Notes under the pieces: model-generated
Seen by the model: only the letters and a program-made list of their open reading frames with translations
Told to the model about the DNA's origin: nothing
Databases searched by the model: none
Source: Cronobacter condimenti 1330
GTDB lineage: Bacteria; Pseudomonadota; Gammaproteobacteria; Enterobacterales; Enterobacteriaceae
DNA: 64,000 nt
NCBI RefSeq assembly: GCF_001277255.1
Contig: NZ_CP012264.1
Location: 3,906,001-3,970,000 of the forward strand
Direction: 5' to 3'
Shown here: positions 16,670 through 25,200 of the stretch, in pieces
How the letters are laid out: each line of letters begins with the position of its first letter
How positions within the stretch are numbered: the stretch's first letter is position 1
Position numbers and translations under genes: made by a program

Positions 16670-16685
16670 TGCCAGAAGCGTGCCA
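16670..16685 (-). promoter_or_regulatory. Sigma-54 promoter of the slipin-rtcB-rlaP operon
   Basis: Minus-strand TGGCACG-CTTC-TGGCA matches the -24/-12 consensus TGGCACG-N4-TTGCW except for one base in the -12 box; GG and GC have the required spacing. Predicted transcription start is near 16659, giving a leader of about 314 bases. Confidence 0.87.
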
Positions 16686-16712
16686 GTTTTAGTTAAGGAA
16701 AAAATAATTATT

Positions 16713-16725
16713 TAATTACTTGATT
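16713..16725 (-). promoter_or_regulatory. IHF site between activator sites and the sigma-54 promoter
   Basis: Minus-strand AATCAAGTAATTA is an exact match to WATCAANNNNTTR, 28 bases upstream of the -24 element in an A+T-rich stretch. This is the usual place for IHF to bend DNA so that a sigma-54 activator can touch the polymerase. Confidence 0.7.
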
Positions 16726-16780
16726 TTAATAGGTTAAATTTTTTTAACCTGCCGCGACGGGTAGCCTGAAAAGCGTTATG

Positions 16781-16812
16781 ATTTATCTTTAAATATCGTT
16801 ATTTATCTTTAA
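16781..16812. promoter_or_regulatory. Direct repeats, candidate RtcR binding sites
   Basis: ATTTATCTTTAA occurs at 16781-16792 and 16801-16812, exactly 20 bases (two helical turns) apart and about 95-125 bases upstream of the -24 box. They lie immediately before the rtcR ribosome site. Distance and spacing suit a sigma-54 activator UAS. An 8-bp inverted repeat AGGTTAAA-TTTT-TTTAACCT lies nearby at 16731-16750. Confidence 0.45.
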
Positions 16813-16821
16813 GGATAAACA

Positions 16822-18411
16822 ATGCAGAAACGTCGCGTGGTGATTGGCATATTGGGTACGGTGCTGGACCGGCGGGGTAAACGCGCCAACCGCTGGACGA
16901 AATGGCGGCCCTCTGTTGCGCTGTGCCAGCAGCCGGGCTTGCCTGTCGATCGCTTTGAACTGCTGCATCAGGCGCGCGACGCGTCGCTCGCAGAGCGGGT
17001 GGCGGAAGATATCGCCGTCGTGTCGCCCCACACCGACGTGCGCACGCATACCGTGGTGATGAACGATCCGTGGGATTTTGAAGAGGTCTACGCCGCGCTG
17101 CTGGATTTCGCCACGCGCTATACGTTTGATACCGACCACGAAGAGTATCTGGTGCATATCACCACCGGCACGCACGTGGCGCAGATCTGCTGGTTCCTGC
17201 TGACCGAGGCGCGCTACCTGCCCGCCTCGCTCGTCCAGACCAGTCCGGGACGTGGCGAAGAGCCAGAAGAAGAAAAAGCCGCCGGAACGGCATCGGTTAT
17301 CGATCTCGATTTAAGCCGCTACGCGACGCTCACCAGCCGCTTTCAGCGTGAGCAACAGCAGTCGGTCTCTTTCCTGAAATCTGGCATCGACACCCGCAAC
17401 GCCACCTTTAACCGGCTGATCGACCAGATCGAGCGCGTGGCGCTGCGATCGACCGCCCCCATCCTGCTGACCGGCCCAACCGGCGCAGGCAAATCCTTTC
17501 TCGCCAGGCGTATTTTTGCGCTGCGCCAGGCGCGGCATCTGGTTAAGGGGCGGCTGGTCGCGGTGAACTGCGCGACGCTTCGCGGCGATAACGCAATGTC
17601 GACGCTGTTCGGCCATGTGAAGGGCGCATTTACCGGCGCGCAACAGGCGCGGCCCGGTCTTTTGCGCGAGGCGGACGGCGGCGTGCTGTTTCTTGATGAG
17701 ATAGCCGAACTGGGCCTTGATGAACAGGCGATGCTGTTAAAAGCGATTGAAGAGAAAACCTTTTTCCCGTTTGGCTCAGATAAAGAAGTGCAGAGCGATT
17801 TTCAGCTTATCGCCGGTACGCACCGCGATATGGCGACGTGGGTCGCTGAAGGGCGTTTTCGCGAAGATCTCTATGCGCGCATTAACATGTGGGCCTTCGC
17901 GCTGCCGGGCCTCGCCGAGCGCCGCGAAGATATCGCGCCAAACGTGGAATATGAACTGCAACGGTTCTGCGCGCAGCAGCAAACGCTGATCCGCTTTGAT
18001 AAATCTGCCCGTGACGCCTATCTCGCTTTCGCCTGTTCGCCGCAGGCGCGCTGGCCGGGAAACTTCCGCGAACTCGGGAGTTCGGTGGCGCGTATGGCGA
18101 CGCTTGCCGAACAAGGACGCATTACCGACGCGCTGGTCGAAGAAGAAATTGTGCGACTGCAAGCGAGCTGGCAGCCACTGACCGCCCCCGCCGCGCTGCC
18201 GGTTGACCCGGCGACGCTTGACCTCTTCGACCAGGATCAGCTGGCGGCGGTGATAACCGTGTGCAGACGCAGCGCCTCGCTCTCGGAAGCCGGACGCGCG
18301 CTATTCGCCGTCTCTCGCCAGAAAAAAGCCAACCCCAACGACGCTGACCGGCTGCGCAAGTATCTGGCACGCTTTGGGCTGAGCTGGGACCAGGTGAAAG
18401 CGCCAGAGTGA
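16822..18411 (+). CDS. rtcR: Sigma-54-dependent activator RtcR of the RNA-repair operon
   Basis: 529-residue bacterial enhancer-binding protein transcribed divergently from the operon it controls. The N-terminal CARF (CRISPR-associated Rossmann fold) domain, about residues 1-170, senses RNA-end ligands and restrains the ATPase. The AAA+ domain shows Walker A GPTGAGKS (218-225), the sigma-54 contact loop GAFTGA (268-273) and Walker B LFLDE (289-293). The C-terminus is a Fis-like DNA-binding helix-turn-helix ending RLRKYLARFGLSWDQ. AAGGA precedes the ATG. Every catalytic element is intact, so the locus looks functional. Confidence 0.96.
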   Translation: MQKRRVVIGILGTVLDRRGKRANRWTKWRPSVALCQQPGLPVDRFELLHQARDASLAERVAEDIAVVSPHTDVRTHTVVMNDPWDFEEVYAALLDFATRYTFDTDHEEYLVHITTGTHVAQICWFLLTEARYLPASLVQTSPGRGEEPEEEKAAGTASVIDLDLSRYATLTSRFQREQQQSVSFLKSGIDTRNATFNRLIDQIERVALRSTAPILLTGPTGAGKSFLARRIFALRQARHLVKGRLVAVNCATLRGDNAMSTLFGHVKGAFTGAQQARPGLLREADGGVLFLDEIAELGLDEQAMLLKAIEEKTFFPFGSDKEVQSDFQLIAGTHRDMATWVAEGRFREDLYARINMWAFALPGLAERREDIAPNVEYELQRFCAQQQTLIRFDKSARDAYLAFACSPQARWPGNFRELGSSVARMATLAEQGRITDALVEEEIVRLQASWQPLTAPAALPVDPATLDLFDQDQLAAVITVCRRSASLSEAGRALFAVSRQKKANPNDADRLRKYLARFGLSWDQVKAPE

Positions 18412-18470
18412 AGGCTTTTCATCATAATTCGTTTGAATAACGTTTCTTCACGCGATAAACAATACCTATG

Positions 18471-18495
18471 GCCGGGCTCGATCCCGGCCTTTTTA
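18471..18495 (+). terminator. Terminator of rtcR
   Basis: GGCCGGG-CTCGAT-CCCGGCC followed by five T, 59 bases after the rtcR stop. Confidence 0.88.
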
Positions 18496-18583
18496 TAACA
18501 ACACAACACCACATTCTCCCCCTGAATTTCGCGTGGCGAAACAGACCACTGTGCGCAAACGACGGGGTATCAAGGAAAATAAG

Positions 18584-19531
18584 ATGCTCGCAACACTCAC
18601 CCGGCTGTTCCCGCTCTGGGCGCTGCTGCTCTCGGTTATGGCGTATTACACGCCGACAACGTTCACCCCCATCGGCCCGTGGGTCAGTACGCTTTTAATG
18701 CTGATTATGTTTGGCATGGGCGTTCATCTGAAACTGGACGACTTCAAACGCGTGCTGTCACGCCCGGCACCCGTCGCGGCAGGGATTTTCCTGCATTATC
18801 TGCTGATGCCGCTCGCCGCCTGGCTGCTGGCGATGTTGTTTCATATGCCGCCCGATCTCTCGGCGGGCATGGTGCTGGTCGGCAGCGTCGCGAGCGGAAC
18901 GGCCTCCAACGTAATGATTTATCTTTCGAAGGGCGACGTGGCGCTGTCGGTAACTATCTCGTCGGTTTCCACCCTGGTAGGCGTGTTCGCCACCCCGCTG
19001 CTGACGCGCCTTTACGTGGACGCCCATATTCAGGTGGACGTGATGGGTATGCTGGTGAGCATTCTGCAAATCGTCGTTATCCCCATTGGGCTGGGGCTGA
19101 TTGTGCATCATCTTTTCCCACGCCTGGTGAGGGCCGTAGAGCCCTGGCTGCCGGCGTTTTCGATGGTCTGCATTCTTGCCATTATCAGCGCAGTGGTAGC
19201 CGGCTCAGCGTCGCATATCGCGTCCGTCGGCCTGATGGTGATGGTGGCGATTATTCTGCACAACAGCATCGGGCTGCTCGGCGGTTACTGGGGCGGACGC
19301 CTGTTCGGCTTTGATGAATCGACCTGCCGGACACTCGCTATTGAAGTCGGTATGCAGAACTCCGGGCTTGCCGCCGCCCTCGGTAAACTCTACTTTTCGC
19401 CGCTCGCCGCGCTGCCCGGCGCGCTGTTTTCGGTCTGGCATAATCTTTCCGGCTCGCTGCTGGCAGGCTACTGGTCCGCAAAGCCAGTAGACAGCCAGAA
19501 GGAAAAGGCTCGGCGTAAACGTCAGGCCTGA
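18584..19531 (+). CDS. panS: PanS-like ketopantoate/pantoate transporter (BASS family)
   Basis: 315-residue inner-membrane protein of the bile acid:sodium symporter (BASS) superfamily with about nine to ten hydrophobic segments. Start ATG 18584 is behind AAGGAAAAT. Motifs include GSVASGTASNVMIYLSKG and ALEVGMQNSGLA-type sequence (IEVGMQNSGLAAALG), both typical of the sodium/substrate sites. It is close to Salmonella PanS, a pantothenate-precursor transporter encoded in this chromosomal neighbourhood; substrate assignment rests on that resemblance. It stands alone, with terminators on both sides. Confidence 0.8.
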   Translation: MLATLTRLFPLWALLLSVMAYYTPTTFTPIGPWVSTLLMLIMFGMGVHLKLDDFKRVLSRPAPVAAGIFLHYLLMPLAAWLLAMLFHMPPDLSAGMVLVGSVASGTASNVMIYLSKGDVALSVTISSVSTLVGVFATPLLTRLYVDAHIQVDVMGMLVSILQIVVIPIGLGLIVHHLFPRLVRAVEPWLPAFSMVCILAIISAVVAGSASHIASVGLMVMVAIILHNSIGLLGGYWGGRLFGFDESTCRTLAIEVGMQNSGLAAALGKLYFSPLAALPGALFSVWHNLSGSLLAGYWSAKPVDSQKEKARRKRQA

Positions 19532-19534
19532 TAA

Positions 19535-19561
19535 AATAAGCCCGGCAAAACCGGGCTTATT
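19535..19561 (+). terminator. Terminator of panS
   Basis: AATAAGCCCGG-CAAAA-CCGGGCTTATT stem right after the panS stop codon; A and T runs on both sides allow either direction. Confidence 0.82.
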
Positions 19562-19621
19562 TACTGTGTTGCCTGCGGCGTTGCGTTACACTGGCAGCTC
19601 ACACCTCCAGGAGTCGCCACG

Positions 19622-19894
19622 ATGTCCCTGCCCCGACTGACCCAAAAAGAGATGACCGAAAGCGAACAGCGCGAGTTAAAAACCCTGCTCGACCGCGCCC
19701 GCATCGCCCATGGCCGCCCGCTCAGCAATTCTGAAGCGAATCACGTAAAGAAAGAGTACATCGACAAACTCATGGCACAGCGCGAGCTGGCCGCGAAAGA
19801 GGTACGCAAACAGAAAAAAGCGAAGGCTTATAAGCCTGACCGCGAGGCGACATTTTCGTGGTCCGCCAGTACGCCGGTGCGGGGCAGACGTTAA
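19622..19894 (+). CDS. yjbD: YjbD, DUF3811 family small protein
   Basis: 90-residue basic protein of unknown function, beginning MSLPRLTQKEMTESEQRELKTL and ending FSWSASTPVRGRR, matching E. coli YjbD over its length. It is mostly charged and helical, with no membrane segment. CCAGGAG lies before the ATG. In E. coli it neighbours lysC; here the rtc/panS block separates the two. Confidence 0.9.
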   Translation: MSLPRLTQKEMTESEQRELKTLLDRARIAHGRPLSNSEANHVKKEYIDKLMAQRELAAKEVRKQKKAKAYKPDREATFSWSASTPVRGRR

Positions 19895-19927
19895 TTGCGG
19901 GATGTCATCTGACGCAGCCCAACGCCA

Positions 19928-20251
19928 TCAGGCGGGCTGCCAGACCAGCCGCCTCTTTGCGCGTTCCTGCTGCGATTCTCCGGTAACGATATTGATATCA
20001 CGCCCCAATTACATCAGGCACGTCAGCATTTTGGTTTCGCTAATCCCGCGGAACTGGCCACGCAGAAGCAGCGATAATTTAGGCTGCGTGATCCTAAGCA
20101 GACGCGCCGCTTGCTGCTGCGTTAAACCGCAGCTTTGCCGGATATCGCTTATCGCCATTGCCTGCTGGGCTTTAAGCTGTATCTCTTTAGCATCACTAAG
20201 CCCAGGATCCTCATAAACATTGCCGCTACTGCGTTCCGTTTCAGTTGCCAT
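19928..20251 (-). pseudogene. HTH (HigA-like antitoxin) gene interrupted by an in-frame stop
   Basis: An 80-residue XRE-type helix-turn-helix frame (20009-20251; helix region LTQQQAARLLRITQPKLSLL) stops at TAA 20009-20011. Reading past that stop in the same frame continues LGRDINIVTGESQQERAKRR and ends at 19928, the usual C-terminus of this antitoxin family (GRDxxI). The gene therefore looks broken by one nonsense change. No RelE/HigB-type toxin lies upstream: yjbB ends 22 bases away. The DNA-binding helices remain in the truncated product, so residual binding is possible. Confidence 0.7.
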
Positions 20252-20273
20252 TTCTCGGCCTGGTTTTCAGAGA

Positions 20274-21905
20274 TTACTCCTCCAGCCGCTCTTCATCCTC
20301 GTCCGGCTGTTCCAGAATGCTGTAGGCCACAGCGCAAAAGAGCGAGTTAAGGCGTTTCATGTCGCCAAGCAGCCCCAGATGTAGCGAACTGGTTTCGATA
20401 CTCTGCACGTTTTGCTGATGTAGCCTGTCCACATGCGCATGGGCGTAGCGGCGGTTCAGAATGCGAAAACGGTGCTTATAGCGCCGCAAACGGCGAGCGC
20501 TCGGCGCATCGCCTGCGAAAAAAACCGACAGGCTGAGCTTCAGGTTGGCAGTTAACTGGGCGAGCAGCGTATCCAGCTCTTGCACGCCTTCTGGCGAAAA
20601 CGCGCGGCGCGCGGCCAGCGATTTATCCGCTACCTCGCTGCCCATGCGCTCAAGGATATCCGCCGCCTGTTCAAGGTTAAGCGACATTTCAATGATTTCC
20701 GCCCAGCGTTTCGCCTCATCCTCCGCCAAGTATTCTTTTGGCATTCGCGCCATGTAGAGTTTGATGGCGGTGTAGAGCACATCAACATCGTCAGCAAGAC
20801 GCCGCAGCACCTTCTCCTGCCGTGGTTCGCCATGCATCACCTTGCCGTATACCTCCAGCATTTGCTCCAGCACATCACCGATGCGCAGCGTTTCGCGCGC
20901 AGCGTTGGCAAGCCCGAGCGCGGGCGTATCAAGCGCGCTTGAATCCAGGTGGCGGGGCTTCATGCGCAGATCGGTTTCTGGCGAGTCCGGGATGATGCGC
21001 TGGCAAAGCCGCGCCATCAGGCCAGCAAAGGGCACCATGACCAGGCAGCGGATAAGGTTGTAGAACACGTGGAAATAGATGACCAGCTCTGATGCCGCCA
21101 CGGGTAGCGTATGCAGCGTTTGCGCCAGCAGATGCACGAAAGGCAGTACCATCAGGCTGCCCACCAGCTTAAACAACAGGCTACCGAGCGCCACCCGCCG
21201 CGCAGCCGGGCTGGCAGTGCCGTTATTAAGCATTGCCAGCAGGCCCGAGCCTAAGTTCGCGCCGATAACGAGACAAAGTGCCACTTCAAAGGAGATAACG
21301 TCTGTGGCGGTGAGCGTGGCGGTGAGCAACACCGCAGCCAGACTCGAATAGCTGATGACCGCAAACACGGCGCCAATCAGCGCGTCGAGCATAAGATCGC
21401 CCGTAAGCGAAGCGAAAATGACCTGTACGCCAGAGGCGTTGGTGATAGGCGTGACGGCCTGGACTATGAGTTCCAGCGCCTGGAGAATCAGCCCAAGCCC
21501 AATGGCGACGCGACCCAGTTGTCCGGCGCGGCTCTGTTTACGGCCAAGGAAAAAGATAACGCCGATAAAAATCAGCAGCGGCGAGAGCCACGAGAGGTCG
21601 AAGGTCAGCACGCGCGCCATAAGCGCCGTCCCGACATCAGCGCCAAGCACAATGACCAGCGCAGGCGTGAGCGCCACCAGATCCTGCGCCACGAACGAGG
21701 TGACCAGCAGCGTCGTCGCGTTACTGCTTTGCACCAGCGCCGTCACGCCGATACCGGCGCAGAAGGCGAGCGGTTTTTTCTCAACGCTGCGGCTAAGCAC
21801 GCTTCTTAAGCGCGCGCCGAAGACGCGCATGACGCCGGTACGCACAATGTGGGTGCCCCATACCAACAGCGCCACGGCAGAAAGCAGGTGTAACAGCGTT
21901 AACAC
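20274..21905 (-). CDS. yjbB: YjbB, Na+/Pi-cotransporter family protein
   Basis: 543-residue inner-membrane protein. The N-terminal two thirds carry two Na/Pi-cotransporter repeats with the QSS-type signature (TALVQSSNATTLLV and the YSSLAAVLLTAT counterpart). The C-terminal about 200 residues form a soluble PhoU-like helical domain. E. coli YjbB exports inorganic phosphate, which is the likely function here. ATG 21905 is kept as start; it begins MLTLLHLLSAVALLVWGTHI. It is a single gene, adjacent to metH as in E. coli. Confidence 0.93.
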   Translation of the reverse strand: MLTLLHLLSAVALLVWGTHIVRTGVMRVFGARLRSVLSRSVEKKPLAFCAGIGVTALVQSSNATTLLVTSFVAQDLVALTPALVIVLGADVGTALMARVLTFDLSWLSPLLIFIGVIFFLGRKQSRAGQLGRVAIGLGLILQALELIVQAVTPITNASGVQVIFASLTGDLMLDALIGAVFAVISYSSLAAVLLTATLTATDVISFEVALCLVIGANLGSGLLAMLNNGTASPAARRVALGSLLFKLVGSLMVLPFVHLLAQTLHTLPVAASELVIYFHVFYNLIRCLVMVPFAGLMARLCQRIIPDSPETDLRMKPRHLDSSALDTPALGLANAARETLRIGDVLEQMLEVYGKVMHGEPRQEKVLRRLADDVDVLYTAIKLYMARMPKEYLAEDEAKRWAEIIEMSLNLEQAADILERMGSEVADKSLAARRAFSPEGVQELDTLLAQLTANLKLSLSVFFAGDAPSARRLRRYKHRFRILNRRYAHAHVDRLHQQNVQSIETSSLHLGLLGDMKRLNSLFCAVAYSILEQPDEDEERLEE

Positions 21906-22027
21906 GGCTTCTCCTTACAGTGAGGGTTCCATAGCGTCGTGAGACGAGGCGCGTCAACGTGTTATCGCCCTCGTCTGTCATCATTATAAGAGGTTAATGG
22001 GAGGAAGTCGGCGGGAGGGTGATTTAT

Positions 22028-22056
22028 GGCGGGTGCGCTGCCCTTACCCGCCCTAC
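22028..22056. repeat. Intergenic repeat, inverted orientation
   Basis: GGCGGGTGCGCTGCCCTTAC followed by CCGCCCTAC: inverted copy of the family core, 27 bases from a direct copy, making a BIME-like pair. Confidence 0.7.
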
Positions 22057-22083
22057 CAATCCATCCAGCGAATTTTATCCGGT

Positions 22084-22112
22084 GTAGGGTGGGTAAGCGC
22101 AGCGCACCCACC
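22084..22112. repeat. Intergenic repeat, direct orientation
   Basis: GTAGGGTGGGTAAGCGCAGC followed by GCACCCACC: the fullest copy of the repeat family in the window. Confidence 0.7.
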
Positions 22113-22261
22113 GGCGTACAGAGGCAAGCGTCTGGCCGTCGGCGGCGAAGCCAGGTGGCGCACGGACTGCACGCAGCGAGGGGAGCGTACACGTAGTACG
22201 TCACCCGAGTGAGTACAGCCCAGGCGTAAGATGGCGAGTAAGCCAGGCCAGGAGGGTGAAA

Positions 22262-25200
22262 CTACTCGGCGTCGTAGCCGAGGTTCGCCGCCAGCCACCG
22301 TTCTACGTCACTTACGCTCATGCCTTTGCGCTGCGCGTAATCCTCCACCTGGTCACGCTGGATTTGCGCCACGGCGAAATATTTGCTCTCCGGGTGGCTG
22401 AAATACCAGCCGGATACCGACGCGCCAGGCCACATGGCATAGGATTCGGTGAGCTTCATGCCGATGCGGTTTTCCACATCAAGCAATTGCCAGATAGCCG
22501 CTTTTTCGGTGTGCTCCGGACACGCGGGGTAACCCGGCGCCGGGCGGATACCCTGGTAATTTTCGCGGATAAGCTCTTCATTGCTGAGATTTTCATAGGG
22601 CGCATAGCCCCACAGTACTTTGCGCACGCGCTCATGCAGATATTCGGCAAAGGCCTCCGCCAGACGATCCGCGACCGCTTTCACCATGATTTTATTGTAA
22701 TCGTCGTGCTGTGCGTCAAAGGCCGCAGCCAGCGTATCTTCCTCAAGCCCGCCGGTCACGGCGAACGCGCCAAGGTAATCGGCTTTACCGCTGTACTTCG
22801 GCGCCACGAAATCCGCCAGACAGTAGTTGGCAAAGCCCACTTTCTCGGTCTGTTGACGTAAGTGATGACTCACTGACAACACATGCGTGCGCGTCTCGTC
22901 GCGGTAGATTTCGATATCATCGCCAACGCGGTTCGCCGGGAAGAGCCCCACCACGCCGCGCGGTGTCAGAGATTTATTGGCGCTTAAGGTATCGAGCATC
23001 TCGTTGGCGTCTTTAAACAGGCGCTGCGCCTCTTCACCCACGACTTCATCTTCCAGAATGCGAGGGTATTTCCCGGCCAGTGACCAGGTCATAAAGAACG
23101 GCGTCCAGTCGATGTAATTACGCAGCGTGTCGATGCTCGCCACGACGTCTTCCACGCCCAGCCGGTGCGCTACAGGCGGTGTATAGCTCTCCCAGTCGAA
23201 GGCCAGATCGTTTTCGCGCGCGGCGGCGAGCGTCACTGGCGGCGTACGCGGTTTTTTACGCGCATGCTGGATGCGCACGGTGTCGTACTCTTTACGGGTG
23301 CGCGCCACGAAATCATCGCGCAGCGTGTCAGACAACAGCGATGAAACCACGCCAACGGTGCGCGAGGCGTTCTGCACATAAACCGTCGGCCCGCTGTAGT
23401 TCTGCTCAATTTTCACCGCCGTATGCGCTTTTGACGTGGTCGCGCCGCCGATAAGCAATGGCAGCGTAAAGCCCTGACGCTCCATCTCTTTCGCCACGTT
23501 GACCATCTCATCGAGCGACGGCGTGATAAGCCCGGAAAGCCCGATAATATCGGCGTTCTCTTCGCGGGCGGTTTTGAGGATTTTATCGGTCGGCACCATT
23601 ACGCCGAGATCGATAATCTCGTAGTTGTTGCATTGCAGCACCACGCCGACGATGTTTTTGCCGATGTCGTGCACGTCGCCTTTTACGGTCGCGAGCACGA
23701 TTTTACCGTTACTCTTCCCGACCTCTTTACTCGCCTGAATATACGGCTCCAGGTACGCGACCGCCTGTTTCATCACACGTGCCGATTTCACGACCTGCGG
23801 CAGGAACATTTTGCCTTCGCCAAAGAGATCGCCGACCACGTTCATGCCGTCCATCAGCGGCCCTTCAATGACCTGAATAGGACGTTCCGCCTGCTGGCGC
23901 GCTTCTTCTGTGTCCTGTTCGATAAATTCGGTGATGCCTTTCACCAGCGAATATTCGAGGCGCTTTTTCACGTCCCACGAGCGCCACTCCGCCTGCTGGG
24001 TATCAGCCGCCGCATCGCTTTTGCTGCCACGGTATTTCTCCGCCAGCGCCAGCAGGCGTTCGGTGCCATCGTCGCGACGGTTGAGGATGACATCCTCTAC
24101 TGCATCACGCAGCTCCGCCGGGAGATCGTCGTAAATCGCCAGTTGCCCGGCGTTAACGATCCCCATGTCCATGCCGTTGCGAATGGCGTAATAAAGGAAT
24201 ACCGCGTGGATCGCCTCACGCACCGGGTCGTTGCCGCGAAACGAGAACGACACGTTCGAGACGCCGCCGGAGATAAGCGCGTGCGGCAGTTCCCGTTTGA
24301 TGTCCTCACACGCGCCGATGAAGTCCTGCGCGTAGTTGTTATGCTCATCGATGCCCGTCGCCACGGCGAAGATGTTTGGGTCGAAGATAATGTCTTCCGG
24401 TGGGAAACCGACGTCTTTGGTGAGGATGTTGTACGCGCGGCGGCAGATCTCGATTTTACGCTCGCGCGTGTCGGCCTGGCCCACTTCGTCAAAGGCCATT
24501 ACGACCACCGCCGCCCCATAGCGGCGTACCAGTTTCGCGTGATGAACGAACGCCTCGACGCCCTCTTTCATCGAAATGGAGTTCACGATGCCTTTGCCCT
24601 GGATACACTTCAGGCCTTTTTCGATCACCTCCCATTTGGAGGAATCAATCATAATCGGCACGCGGGCGATATCCGGCTCACCGGCAATCAGGTTGAGGAA
24701 ACGCACCATCGCCGCTTCGGCGTCGAGCATCCCTTCATCCATGTTGATATCGATAATTTGTGCGCCGCTTTCGACCTGCTGACGCGCGACATCCAGCGCC
24801 TCGCTGTATTTCTCTTCTTTGATGAGGCGTTTGAATTTGGCAGAACCGGTGACGTTGGTGCGCTCGCCGACATTCACAAACAGCGACTCATCGCCGATAT
24901 TGAGCGGCTCAAGGCCCGCCAGACGGCAGGCGACCGGCACATCCGGGAGCGGGCGTGGTGGCAGGCCTTCTACCGCGCGGCTCATGGCAGCGATATGTTC
25001 CGGCGTGGTACCACAGCAGCCGCCGACGATATTTAAGAAGCCCGACTCCGCCCACTCGCGGATCTGCGCGGCCATGACGTCAGCGTCCAAGTCATATTCG
25101 CCAAAGGCGTTTGGCAGACCCGCGTTAGGGTGGGCGGTGACATAGCATTCCGCGATGCGTGACAGCTCCGCCACGTACTGGCGCAGCTCATCGGGGCCGA

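Larger units (their letters stand above)
21906..22261. other. Intergenic region between metH and yjbB
   Basis: 356 bases. It holds the yjbB upstream region, a head-to-head pair of the local repeat (22028-22056 and 22084-22112), and about 145 further bases up to the metH stop with short repeats such as GTACACGTAGTAC. No gene is seen. Confidence 0.6.

Noticed and set aside
23633..25036. 467-codon plus-strand frame opposite metH
   Set aside because: Antisense shadow; metH is full length and intact on the other strand.
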